Source of the DNA: Halomonas sp. BDJS001
Lineage (GTDB): Bacteria; Pseudomonadota; Gammaproteobacteria; Pseudomonadales; Halomonadaceae
Reading direction: 5' to 3'
NCBI RefSeq assembly: GCF_026104355.1
Contig: NZ_CP110535.1
Coordinates: 1,550,001 to 1,614,000, forward strand
DNA: 64,000 nucleotides
Shown here: in pieces, positions 43,299 to 52,811 of the stretch
How positions within the stretch are numbered: position 1 is the first letter of the stretch
Layout of the letters: every line of letters starts with the position of its first letter
Notes under the pieces: model-generated
Database searches by the model: none
What the model was told of the DNA's origin: nothing
The model's input: the letters and a program-made list of their open reading frames with translations, nothing else
Translations under genes and position numbers: made by a program

Positions 43299-45950
43299 AT
43301 GAGTGTGTTGCAGGAAGCGAATAACGCTTTCCAGGCGGAAGATTACACCAAAGCGTTGCGGCTCTACAGGGCAGTGCTTGCGGAAAATCCTGAGTTGAGT
43401 GACAGCGAGCTAACCAAGGTCGCTCAGTTCAATATGGCTGTTGCCCAGCGTCGTATTCACGCGCCGCCTGCTGCCTCTAAAAAAGGCGTGGGAACCTCTC
43501 TAGCTATTGCCGATAACGACAGAGTGCAGGGAAATATTGATGCCACCAACGGCGGTTATGTATCAGGTTGGTATGTTGATAAATCCAGCATTGGCAAAGT
43601 ATTTGATTGTTATGTGTACCTTGATAATGAGCTTTATTTAACGATCAAAAATGATAGGCCGCGCCCAGACCTGAAGCAGGCCGGTTACTCAGAAGGGCTA
43701 GGTGGGTTCAGCTTTCAAATAGCCCCCGCCTTGTTAACTGTTAGTACAACACTAAGCCTGCGTTTTGAAAATGGCGTGCGCTTTGATGATGTTGCTATTG
43801 GTGAAAGGTTGGGGCCATCTCTTCCTAATCATCGATTCCCGCAAGGGGATCATGCCCCTGTTAGTGTCATTGTGCCTATATTTAACGCACTTGATGATGT
43901 GAAGTGCTGCGTTGAACGGTTACTGCAATATACCCGACCCAGTGTTGAGGTGCTGCTGATTAATGATGCCAGCACAGATCCCGGCGTTCGTCATTTTTTG
44001 GACTCTGTATCGCTACCCGCTCATTATCATGTTCACCATAATACGGATAATTTGGGATACACACGTACCATTAATCGCGGTATTGAGTTAGCCGGTGAGC
44101 GTGATGTTATTTTGCTCAACTCGGATGCCCGTGTGACTCCCAGGTGGGTAGAGGGGTTGCAGAGAGCCGTTGCCAGCGACCCGTTAATTGCGACTGTGAC
44201 ACCTATGTCCGATCGTGCGGGTGCATTTTCAGCCCCCACGATCGGTAATGATAATCCGCTACCTGCTGGAACCTCAGAAGCTGATTATGCCGTCGCGTTT
44301 CGTCGGCACTCGCTAGGGTTGTACCCTTCGGTACCTACGGGAAATGGCTTTTGTCTCTATATTCGCCGCGCGGTGTTATCGTTGCTGGGCGCTTTTGATG
44401 CGGAAGCGTTTCCCCGTGGTTACGGTGAAGAGAACGATTTCTGTATGCGTGCCAGGGCTGCTGGTTGGCTTAATGTGATTGATGACCGAACCTATGTTTT
44501 CCATGAGCGTAACCAAAGTTTTGGTGAGCAAAAAATAGCCTTGATGGATGCTGGGCGTGCGGTGATTGATCAACGCTATCCTGATTATTCCCTGGCGATT
44601 TCGGTATTTTCGCAAAGCCCGAGTATTTTGGCAGCAAGGTACTTAGCCCGAAAGGCGTTGTCTGCGGTTGAGCAGCACGACCCTGTTGTTCCTCGTGTGT
44701 TGTTTGTTATTTCTACCTTAACCGGAGGAACCCCACAAACTAATCGTGATTTAATGCGTGCGCTAGGTTCAAACATTGAGCCTTGGCTGCTTCATTGTGA
44801 TTCGCAAACAATGCGGCTTTATCGTGTGGCGGCGTTTGGCCCTGATACCCTCGTTCATCAACACATGCTTTCAGAGCCTGTAGAGCCATTGACTCACGTG
44901 TCGCATGAGTACGACCGAGTAATTCAGCGCTGGTTGGCAGCGTATGATTTTGCGGTTATGCATATCCGCCATCTGGCGTGGCACTCACTCAATTTACCAC
45001 GCCTGGCGCAAGTCGAGGGTGTGAGAGTAATTAAGTCGTTTCACGATTTTTACGCGGCTTGCCCCACCGTGAAGCTACTTGATGAAAATAACGTTTATTG
45101 TGCCGGGCAGTGCACTAACACTAAGGGCACTTGCCAACCGGAGCTATGGCAGGCGGCTGGCCAGCAGCCGGTGTTGCCTGCCTTGAAACATCACTGGGTG
45201 TACCATTGGCGAGAGCAGTTTGTTGAAAAAGTAGTCCCTTACTGTGATCAATTTGTGACAACCCATGCCAGTGTGAAAGAGACGCTACTGCCGCTTTTAA
45301 AGTTACCGGCTGAGAATTTCCATATCATTCCTCACGGCCGGGATTTTTCGCGTTTTTATCAATTGGCAGCGCCTTACCAGCAGGGCGAAGCCCTCAGAAT
45401 TTTAGTGTTAGGCCATATTAATGAGGCAAAAGGCAGCCAGCTAATTCAACAGCTAGCGGATCAGGATAGAGGCCAATCACTGCATTTCCATATATTGGGA
45501 GATACCGAGCTTGCTGAGCAGCCTGGCATTACTCTTCATGGTAGTTACCAGCGCGATGAACTTGCCGCACTAGTCGCTGATATTAACCCCCATGCAGGTG
45601 CGGTGATTTCGATCTGGAACGAGACCTGGAGCCATACGCTAACAGAGCTCTGGGCGCTCGGCTTGCCAGTTCTCGTCAGTGATTTTCCCACTCTGCAAGA
45701 CCGTGTTGCAGTCTCCGGCGCGGGATGGGTGGTTGATATGCATACGCTGCAGCACTCAAATAGATTGTATGATTTGGTGGTGTCCCAGCTGCAAGAAAAG
45801 CTGCTGCTAATACCCGAGGTGCAACGTCAAATGCAAGAAACGGGCACCACGCGTCATATGGCGGCGAAGTATCAAAAACTCTATTTTGCAAGTACTTCGA
45901 TTGAAAGTACTGCGATTGAAAGTACTTCGATCAACCTGATACCTGAATAG
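43299..45950 (+). CDS. GT2-GT4 glycosyltransferase with TPR and GWY module
   Basis: The 883-residue protein is laid out as TPR-like helices (about 1-45), a GWY module (about 80-180; GGYVSGWYVDKSSIG), a GT2 domain (about 185-430; SVIVPIFNALDDVKC, LLNSDARVTPRW) and a GT4 domain to the C-terminus (LFVISTLTGGTPQTNRDLM, HIIPHGRDFSRFY, LGHINEAKGSQ, ISIWNETWSHTLTELWALGLP in pieces). It is an intact paralogue of the frameshifted gene at 35958 and could add two sugars in one pass. ATG 43299 gives an N-terminus like the paralogue; 43242 is an alternative. The last residues contain a short repeated STSIEST segment. Confidence 0.82.
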   Translation: MSVLQEANNAFQAEDYTKALRLYRAVLAENPELSDSELTKVAQFNMAVAQRRIHAPPAASKKGVGTSLAIADNDRVQGNIDATNGGYVSGWYVDKSSIGKVFDCYVYLDNELYLTIKNDRPRPDLKQAGYSEGLGGFSFQIAPALLTVSTTLSLRFENGVRFDDVAIGERLGPSLPNHRFPQGDHAPVSVIVPIFNALDDVKCCVERLLQYTRPSVEVLLINDASTDPGVRHFLDSVSLPAHYHVHHNTDNLGYTRTINRGIELAGERDVILLNSDARVTPRWVEGLQRAVASDPLIATVTPMSDRAGAFSAPTIGNDNPLPAGTSEADYAVAFRRHSLGLYPSVPTGNGFCLYIRRAVLSLLGAFDAEAFPRGYGEENDFCMRARAAGWLNVIDDRTYVFHERNQSFGEQKIALMDAGRAVIDQRYPDYSLAISVFSQSPSILAARYLARKALSAVEQHDPVVPRVLFVISTLTGGTPQTNRDLMRALGSNIEPWLLHCDSQTMRLYRVAAFGPDTLVHQHMLSEPVEPLTHVSHEYDRVIQRWLAAYDFAVMHIRHLAWHSLNLPRLAQVEGVRVIKSFHDFYAACPTVKLLDENNVYCAGQCTNTKGTCQPELWQAAGQQPVLPALKHHWVYHWREQFVEKVVPYCDQFVTTHASVKETLLPLLKLPAENFHIIPHGRDFSRFYQLAAPYQQGEALRILVLGHINEAKGSQLIQQLADQDRGQSLHFHILGDTELAEQPGITLHGSYQRDELAALVADINPHAGAVISIWNETWSHTLTELWALGLPVLVSDFPTLQDRVAVSGAGWVVDMHTLQHSNRLYDLVVSQLQEKLLLIPEVQRQMQETGTTRHMAAKYQKLYFASTSIESTAIESTSINLIPE

Positions 45951-45990
45951 ACACATTTCTACTTTCGATATACTAGAGAAGGGCACTTAA

Positions 45991-46590
45991 ATGTCTGAGC
46001 ATATTGCTTTTTTAAAACAACAAGTTGAAAGCTGTAAAGCACAGTTGGAAAGAGATGAGCAAGCACTGGCCGAGCTACAGGCGCGCCAAGGCTCTTTAGC
46101 TGAGTCAATGGGGAAGCTACGGCAGACCTTAGAGGCGCTAGAGGGTAAAATGACGGGCCAGACAGCTCAAGATGGGCCTTCGGTACAGAGCACTGCGGGT
46201 GATAGTTCAAACGAACAGGCTTTTAAAGACGCGTTAATTAGTGAAGAGCCGTACCCCGAGCAGCGTTTGGCAGGTTTTGTGCCGCTAAAAGTATTATCGG
46301 AAGAGCGCGAGCGTTTAGTAGGCCATATTCAAACGGTACGTGATTCTGAGTTTTTTGATGCCCAGTGGTATCTGGAAACTTATCCAGACATCAAAGACAG
46401 CGGTTATGCTGAAGATCCGGCCATGCATTACCTTCTGTTTGGTGGCTTTGAAGGCCGACACCCAGGCCCGCTGTTCAACTCAGTAGCGTATTACCTTGAA
46501 TCCCCCGATGTGTATCAGAATCAGATGAATCCGCTTGTCCACTATTCACTTTTCGGTAGAAATGAAGGTCGTAAAGTGTTTCCACTATAA
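45991..46590 (+). CDS. Short coiled-coil protein with WYL..YPDI repeats
   Basis: The 199-residue product has an N-terminal coiled coil (about 5-55) and two C-terminal repeats, FFDAQWYLETYPDIKDS (about 120) and LFNSVAYYLESPDVYQN (about 160), each followed by HY..FG..EGR. It resembles the last part of the 494-residue protein at 30501. No catalytic motif is visible. Its placement between glycosyltransferases suggests a structural or assembly role. About 270 bases without a gene follow it. Confidence 0.6.
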   Translation: MSEHIAFLKQQVESCKAQLERDEQALAELQARQGSLAESMGKLRQTLEALEGKMTGQTAQDGPSVQSTAGDSSNEQAFKDALISEEPYPEQRLAGFVPLKVLSEERERLVGHIQTVRDSEFFDAQWYLETYPDIKDSGYAEDPAMHYLLFGGFEGRHPGPLFNSVAYYLESPDVYQNQMNPLVHYSLFGRNEGRKVFPL

Positions 46591-46862
46591 ACCCGCTATC
46601 AAGCCCCCTTTAAACGACCGCTGCTGATAGTAGTATGCAAAAAATAATTTAAAATTAGGATTTCATTAGAGGCGGTTAGATAAAGGAATTTTTTACGCTG
46701 TTTGGCGTCAGTGTACCCATGTGCAAGCGATGGAGTGCGGTTAACTGTATGTGCAGGTAACAAAGCAGTACGGGTAATAAGCTACTCAGGGGCGCACCGC
46801 TCTTGCCTAGCGAGGCCGTTTTGTCACGTTTGATTGTTAAATTGTTTTCTTAAGGTACTACT

Positions 46863-47806
46863 ATGTCAGCTGTTTTTTTGTGCACATACCTAAAACGGCA
46901 GGCACAAGCTTTCGTAAGGCGTGTGAAGCCTATTTTGGCGAAGATAAAGTCCTTTATGACTACTACCCGGATATGAAGGAAACCTCCGAGCTGGTCAAGG
47001 AGTGGGTGTATCAAAAAGACGATTATGTGGGGCTGGATTCCCAACTTTCCGCTTCAGGTAAGCTATTTTTGAGTGGGCATGTCCCTGCTATCAAGTATGT
47101 TCATTTATTAGGCGTTACCAATACCGTCGCTTTCGTGCGCGACCCTGTTCAGCGTGTGGTGTCGGAATATCACCACCATGTGCGAAATAATTCTTATAAG
47201 AAAGATTTGCGTACTTTTTATACCCAAAGCCATGCGATTAATCGACAGTCACGCATGCTGAACCGTGTGCCGCTTGAGGCACTGGGCTTTATTGGCTTAA
47301 CCGAAGCGTACGAGCGCAGCCTGGTAGAAATAAACTCACGCTATGGGTTGGCAGTTAAGTCGGTACAGCTCAATCAAGGCCGCAGCGATCAACAGGCTTC
47401 CTATGAGTTAGACGATGAAACGCTGGCTGAAATCAGGGATTTGAATGCTGACGACTTGCGCTTTTATGAACATGCGGAAAAATTATTTCAGCAGCGTACC
47501 CAGCTATTTGATGAAGGAAAACCCTACACACACGCAGCATTGCAGGATAGCAAACCTGGTATGGTGCGTGGTTGGGCCTGGTATGCTGATACGGAAGAAC
47601 CTGTCGAAGTCGCCATTTATGTGAATGGCCATGAGGAGGTGCGAACCTTTGCCAAGGAGATTCGCCCCGGCATGCTGCAGTTGTCACTGCCCCGCAAAGG
47701 GTATGTTGGCTTCCATCATAAGTTTTCTAAACCTTTAAAAAAGAACGACAGCGTCGAGTGCGTGGTAGCAAGCACTGGACAGGTCATCGGCCGCTACACG
47801 GTTTAG
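46863..47806 (+). CDS. Sulfotransferase with C-terminal GWA module, frame broken at a T run
   Basis: The main frame, readable from GTG 46880 (308 residues), opens HIPKTAGTSFRKACE (PAPS P-loop) and has FVRDPVQRVVSEYHHHV (3'-phosphate motif), as in family 2-type carbohydrate sulfotransferases. The C-terminal part (about 220-305; MVRGWAWYADTEEPVEVAIYVNG) matches the GWA module of the neighbouring glycosyltransferases. ATG 46863 has AAGG nine bases upstream but is out of frame. Seven T (46873-46879) separate it, and eight T would restore MSAVFFVHIPKTAG. GTG 46880 has no ribosome-binding site, so expression may depend on the length of the T run. Confidence 0.7.
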
Positions 47807-47861
47807 TCGTGTATGTTGGTGAAGGAAAGTTTTTCTGTGCATGGCTTACGTTTAATTACAC

Positions 47862-50120
47862 ATGGATAAAGGTCGAGTGAACTTGTTTGTACGAAATTTA
47901 CGCGTTAAGCCAAAAAGTGGCCTGCGCCCTTTAGTCGGTGAAGAGGGCGGTAGTTTTGAGTGGCTGGCATCTGATATCGACCCTCAGTTTGAGCAAACTG
48001 AGGCGCTGCCGCTTCCCGGTTGGCAAATGCTTGAGGCGGATATTGCCCACAACCAGCCCAGTGCAGCGGTTAAGCTATACTTTGATTTAGGCAACGGTTT
48101 TGAGGAGGAGTCGAGTGTTTACTTGCCCTTAAAGCTTGGCCGTATCACAAAGCGCCTGTTCTGGATGCCCTGGGGTGTGAAGGCAATTCGCTTTGATCCG
48201 CTCGAGTCAGAAGGGCTGTTCACCATTCGTCACCTGCGCTTTGTGTGGTTAACCCCTTGGTTCGCCCATGACCGCTTGGCACAACGCTTAACGCGGATGC
48301 ACCACCGTTGGCGGGGGCGGGAGAAAAGAGAAGTAGTTCCCTCGTTAAAGCAGCAGGCTCATGAGAAGGGAGTTCACTGGCGTACCCTGGCCATGGCGCA
48401 ATATAACGCCACGTTTGAGCGCATGAGTGCCGGCAAGAGTTATCAAGAGTGGTTGGACAATCAGGTATTGCCAAGCAGAGAGGAGGTTCGGCAATTTTTA
48501 ACGCAGGCGGAATACCAACCGCTGATTTCGATTGTTGTGCCTGTTTATAATCCAGCACCTGAGTTATTAAGTGCCTGTATTGATTCAGTGGTAGCGCAGT
48601 CGTACCCCCATTGGCAGCTCTGCCTGGCAGACGACGCCTCTACCGACCCTCGGGTGCATAAGGTTTTAAACCGTTATGCCGAGTTAGACCCTCGCATTGA
48701 AGTGGTGATGCGAGAGCGTAACGGGCATATTTGTGCGGCCAGTAACAGTGCGTTGGAAATCGCAAAGGGTGAGTTTACAGCGCTGCTTGATCACGACGAC
48801 ACTCTCAATGAAGATGCCTTGTATCAAGTGGTCGTTGCGCTACAGGAAAAGCCTAATGCGGCGCTGCTGTATAGTGATGAAGATAAGCTAAATGATCGCG
48901 GTGAGCGGTTTGATCCTCACTTCAAGCCTGCCTGGAATCCTGACCTGCTATTGGGGCAAAACTATATCTCCCACTTGGGTGTATATCGTACTGAGCTGGT
49001 GCGCCAGGTGGGGGGCTTTCGTGAGGGGTATGAGGGCAGCCAGGATCACGACTTGGTGCTCCGGGTAACGGCGGAAATCTCCGCAGACCGTATTGTTCAT
49101 ATTCCCAAGGTGCTTTATCACTGGCGCGCTACGAAAGGCTCCACAGCGATGAACAGTACCCAAAAAGACTACACCGCTGAGGCGGGCCTTAAGGCGGTGG
49201 CTAGCCATGTAGAGAAGCATCACCGGGGGGCAATGGTTGAGCATGGCCATTACCCCAACACGTATCGCGTATGCTGGCCCATTCCTGCCGCGGCGCCATT
49301 GGTTAGCTTATTGATTCCTACCCGGGATCGGGTAGAGATTTTAAAGCCTTGCGTTGATGCGATTTTAGATCGTACGGACTACCAAAATTTTGAACTGTTG
49401 ATTCTGGATAATGGCAGCACGTGCTCTGAAACCCTGGCGTATATGGAAGCCGTGGCAAAGCGCGATGAGAGGGTGCGTGTATTGCTCTGGTCAGAGCCGT
49501 TTAACTACTCCGCTATCAATAATTTCGGTGCCCAACATGCTAAGGGCGAAATTATTGGCTTAGTAAATAACGATATTGAGCCGATCAACCCTGAATGGTT
49601 GGGGGAGATGGTCAGCCAAGTTTGCCGCCCTGAAATTGGCTGTGTAGGGGCTAAGCTGTATTACCCCAATGATACGATTCAACACGCAGGGGTAATTCTG
49701 GGTATTGGTGGGGTGGCGGGCCATGCACACAAATACTTTACCCGTAATGCAAGTGGCTATTTCACGCGTTTGCATTTGGTTCAGAATATGTCGGCGGTTA
49801 CCGCTGCCTGTTTGTTGGTGCGCAAGTCTGTCTTCGAGCAGGTGAACGGGCTAAATGAAAACGAGCTGACCGTTGCCTTTAACGATGTCGATTTTTGTTT
49901 GAAAGTGCGTGAAGCCGGGTACCGTAACCTGTGGACGCCCTACGCTGAGCTTTACCACCATGAGTCTATTTCTCGGGGTGCGGATGATAATTCGAAGAAG
50001 CGTTCGCGTGCCTCCAAAGAAGTCACGTATATGCGGGCTACATGGGGCGAGCGGTTAGATTGCGATCCTGCCTATAACCCCAACCTTACCCTTGTACATG
50101 AGGATTTTTCGTTGCGATAA
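47862..50120 (+). CDS. Tandem GT2 glycosyltransferase
   Basis: A 752-residue protein with two GT2 domains. The first is about 219-450 (LISIVVPVYNPAPELL, LLDHDDTLNEDAL, YSDEDKLNDRG, GSQDHDLVLRV). The second is about 478-720 (LVSLLIPTRDRVEIL, GLVNNDIEPINPEWL, FNDVDFCLKVREAGYRN). About 200 N-terminal residues have a beta-rich accessory region and a helical linker. Tandem GT2 enzymes of this form often build or elongate rhamnan-type or O-antigen chains. It has no membrane segment. It follows the sulfotransferase gene by 55 bases. Confidence 0.85.
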   Translation: MDKGRVNLFVRNLRVKPKSGLRPLVGEEGGSFEWLASDIDPQFEQTEALPLPGWQMLEADIAHNQPSAAVKLYFDLGNGFEEESSVYLPLKLGRITKRLFWMPWGVKAIRFDPLESEGLFTIRHLRFVWLTPWFAHDRLAQRLTRMHHRWRGREKREVVPSLKQQAHEKGVHWRTLAMAQYNATFERMSAGKSYQEWLDNQVLPSREEVRQFLTQAEYQPLISIVVPVYNPAPELLSACIDSVVAQSYPHWQLCLADDASTDPRVHKVLNRYAELDPRIEVVMRERNGHICAASNSALEIAKGEFTALLDHDDTLNEDALYQVVVALQEKPNAALLYSDEDKLNDRGERFDPHFKPAWNPDLLLGQNYISHLGVYRTELVRQVGGFREGYEGSQDHDLVLRVTAEISADRIVHIPKVLYHWRATKGSTAMNSTQKDYTAEAGLKAVASHVEKHHRGAMVEHGHYPNTYRVCWPIPAAAPLVSLLIPTRDRVEILKPCVDAILDRTDYQNFELLILDNGSTCSETLAYMEAVAKRDERVRVLLWSEPFNYSAINNFGAQHAKGEIIGLVNNDIEPINPEWLGEMVSQVCRPEIGCVGAKLYYPNDTIQHAGVILGIGGVAGHAHKYFTRNASGYFTRLHLVQNMSAVTAACLLVRKSVFEQVNGLNENELTVAFNDVDFCLKVREAGYRNLWTPYAELYHHESISRGADDNSKKRSRASKEVTYMRATWGERLDCDPAYNPNLTLVHEDFSLR

Positions 50121-50230
50121 ACGCTTGAATATCTAGATACAAAACTGAAGGCGCTCCTAAAAATAGGTGCTTATCAGAAACTGTGCTGCACTAAAGGACT
50201 AACTTCACTGGATATTCAAGTAATACGTTT

Positions 50231-51415
50231 ATGCTAAAAGCAATAAAAAAGCCGACCGTACCCGGTTTTGTCGATCAAGTCAGTGAGGATGCGATTAGTG
50301 GCTGGAGCTTGGCGCCGTACGTGACTGTTTTGGTCAATGGACGAGCACGTTGTCGTCTGCTTTGTGACCGCCAGCGAGCGGATGTGAAAAAGGCTGGGCA
50401 TTCGTTGAGCGGCAACGTGGGTTTTCGTGGCCAGTTGGCGCTGAAGCACGGGGATATCGTCCGGGTTGTAACGGACAAAGGGGTGTCATTACGGAATAGC
50501 CCATGGCTCTATAAGCACCCCGAACAAAGCGATTGGCTACCTATGGCTATCTCTCATCACCACGCAGAGTATAAAGCACTTGCTAGGCTCCCTGATCAGT
50601 TGTCGGTAGAGAGGTTTAAACCCTTGTTTGGGTTGTCGGCAGAGCGGCAAATGGCTGGCGCTGTGCTTAATGTTGCTAACCAGGCGCCTGTCATGGCGCG
50701 TTTTGATGTGGAGCCGACGGCACATTCAAACGTGAAGCAGCTTTATGACAAGGTGATAACGCCTAGCCGGATAGCCGCACCGCCTTTATTGGATGCGATC
50801 TCTCAAGACAGGCATGTGATACAGATATTTGCTTTTCAGCCAGGTATTACACTGGATAAGGTGGGCAGAGGCTGGGAAGCTTGGGTGCCTTTAGTCATGG
50901 CGCAGCTTCTTACGCTTCAGCAAGCTGGTGAAGAAAGGCGCAGCGTTTTAAAGCGCCATTCAAGCCGTTTTAAAAGCTTATTGCATAGATTATTCCCATC
51001 GGTGTTCTTTCAGGCATTACGAGGTGGGGGTAGCAAGCTTGAATTGTCCTTTTTTATCTTTTTGATGCGGGTTACCGCACGCTTGCCACGCGTCTTGTCG
51101 CACGGAGATCTGCATCGTAATAACGTTCTCATTGATGCTCCGCGCCAGCAGGTGGCGCTTGTTGACTGGGATCGATGGGCGTATTTGCCGTTAGGGTTCG
51201 ATGCTGCGCTTTTGTTGCGGGGGCTACCCTGGGGTGAAGTAGAACCGTTGGCTTTAAAAAGAGTGGATCAGCAGCTGGGTACCTTGGTGTTCACCTATCT
51301 GTTCCAGTGTTTGGACGTTGCTCACTTTATGCATTCGAAAGAAGCAGCCTTGCTGCGTGACCGTATCTATACGTTGTATGAACAGTTCAAACGGCGCTCT
51401 CATACAAGCCAATAA
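50231..51415 (+). CDS. Kinase-like protein (APH-type) with N-terminal GW module
   Basis: The 394-residue product starts with a short beta module (about 5-85; VDQVSEDAISGWSLAPYVTVLVNG in pieces, RADVKKAGHSLSGNVGF) like those in the nearby glycosyltransferases and sulfotransferase. The C-terminal part has the aminoglycoside-phosphotransferase-type motif LSHGDLHRNNVLID (about 289) and ALVDWDRWAY, the catalytic Asp/Asn and metal-binding Asp of protein-kinase-like folds. A substrate such as a sugar of the capsule is likely but cannot be named. It is followed by hairpin repeats. Confidence 0.68.
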   Translation: MLKAIKKPTVPGFVDQVSEDAISGWSLAPYVTVLVNGRARCRLLCDRQRADVKKAGHSLSGNVGFRGQLALKHGDIVRVVTDKGVSLRNSPWLYKHPEQSDWLPMAISHHHAEYKALARLPDQLSVERFKPLFGLSAERQMAGAVLNVANQAPVMARFDVEPTAHSNVKQLYDKVITPSRIAAPPLLDAISQDRHVIQIFAFQPGITLDKVGRGWEAWVPLVMAQLLTLQQAGEERRSVLKRHSSRFKSLLHRLFPSVFFQALRGGGSKLELSFFIFLMRVTARLPRVLSHGDLHRNNVLIDAPRQQVALVDWDRWAYLPLGFDAALLLRGLPWGEVEPLALKRVDQQLGTLVFTYLFQCLDVAHFMHSKEAALLRDRIYTLYEQFKRRSHTSQ

Positions 51416-51416
51416 C

Positions 51417-51690
51417 CCTGCCACTGCGCGCAGCGGTGCCGGGGCTGGTTGAGTGCCATTGGGCGGCTGGCGCCGCCTCCCGCGGGTGCCTCATACGCTC
51501 GTGCCTCGCGAGATTCGTTACCACGCGCTACGGTATGTGCACTCACTCGATTTCGATGGTGTGATTACGTGCACACCCCCTTGGAATCCCCATATTCAAG
51601 TGCACGCGTGATTGAATAGCGCGTGGTAAGCCTACGGCGCACCCGCAGCGGCGGCCCGGCGCGAAAGTAGCGCGAAGCGGTGCCGGGGTT
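51417..51690 (+). repeat. Dispersed hairpin repeat, two half units
   Basis: TTACCACGCGCTA (51528-51540) ends one copy and TAGCGCGTGGTAA (51617-51629) starts the next, separated by the GTGCACTCACTCGATTTC linker. Both copies are variant in their inner parts. No gene is seen in 51416-51730. Confidence 0.75.
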
Positions 51691-51730
51691 GTTAAGCCAG
51701 GAACAGAACCATCGTTAAAAGGGATTTGTC

Positions 51731-52792
51731 GTGAGTGGTGAGGTTGGTTGGGTTGTTCTTAGCGATGGCGCGCGGCCTACCGAGGATATTTATTTCCTGG
51801 CGTCTGCGGCGCCTGAGTTGCGCCTGCGGGGAATTGCGGTTGAGCGGGTAGCCGTTTCTCGTTTCTTTGGGGCTAGCGAGTTGCATGGCCGCGCTCTGCT
51901 TAAACGCTATGCAGGCGCCAATCTGCTGCTTTGCCGCTCGCTGCCGCTAAGCTGGCTGCGTTGGTTGAAGCGTCATCGCAACGCCTTTGGCTATATCGCT
52001 TATTTAATTGATGATGATATTACGGCGGCAGCCAATGACCCCACATTACCTGCCGCCTACCGAAAGCGGATGGCGCGTATCGCTAAAAACCAGCCTCGGC
52101 TGCTGGCGTTGGCTAATGAGGTGGTGGCTTCTAGTGAGCAGTTGGCCCGCTGCTTTTTGAGTGATCACGCCAATGTTCAAGTGCTCACGCCGCCCCTTAC
52201 TGCGCCTCTCCCATCCTTTGAGCATTTCGCAATACCGCTATCTTCCTCCGCTAATTGGAATATTGGCTTTTACGGTACGCGGGCGCATTTAACAGACCTC
52301 CAACATATTGCCCCCGCCATACAGCAAATGCAGTCGCAGCGTATGGATACCCAGGTAGAGATAATGCTGGGGCAGCATACCCCAGAAAACCTCATCGCAC
52401 TGCCACGCGTACAAGCGCCTTCCCCTTTGCCGTGGGAGTCGTTTAAGGTCTATCAGCGAGAGCGCCGCTGCCATATAGGCTTGGCTCCGCTGTTAGATAC
52501 CCCGTTCAATCGTGGCAAATCATTTATAAAGTTTTTAGATATTGCCGCCATGGGCGGGGTGGGCATTTATTCAAACCGTTACCCCTATACAGAGGTGGTA
52601 CGCCACGGCGAAAACGGTTTACTGGTCAATGATACGCCCATTGAATGGCGAAGCGCTTTAGAGCATTTATTAGAAAACCCCGAAGCCGCTGCGCGGATGG
52701 CTAAACAAGCCGCTGTTGATGCAAAAAGGGTAGGTGGTGTAGAAGCCACCGTGCAGTTCTGGCTACAACGCAGCGATGCTTTGTCGCAGTAA
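51731..52792 (+). CDS. Glycosyltransferase (GT4-like)
   Basis: The 353-residue cytoplasmic protein looks like a glycosyltransferase family 1/4 member with a GT-B fold. Its donor domain contains IGFYGTRAHLTDLQHI, IGLAPLLDTPFNRGKSFIKFLD (in pieces), YPYTEVVRHGENGLLVNDTP and LLENPEAAARMAKQA. This arrangement matches the extra C-terminal domain of the split gene at 38327. The GTG start has AAAGGGAT seven bases upstream. The phosphoglucomutase gene starts 20 bases after its stop. Confidence 0.75.
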   Translation: MSGEVGWVVLSDGARPTEDIYFLASAAPELRLRGIAVERVAVSRFFGASELHGRALLKRYAGANLLLCRSLPLSWLRWLKRHRNAFGYIAYLIDDDITAAANDPTLPAAYRKRMARIAKNQPRLLALANEVVASSEQLARCFLSDHANVQVLTPPLTAPLPSFEHFAIPLSSSANWNIGFYGTRAHLTDLQHIAPAIQQMQSQRMDTQVEIMLGQHTPENLIALPRVQAPSPLPWESFKVYQRERRCHIGLAPLLDTPFNRGKSFIKFLDIAAMGGVGIYSNRYPYTEVVRHGENGLLVNDTPIEWRSALEHLLENPEAAARMAKQAAVDAKRVGGVEATVQFWLQRSDALSQ

Positions 52793-52811
52793 CATGAGCA
52801 GGGAGAGAATC

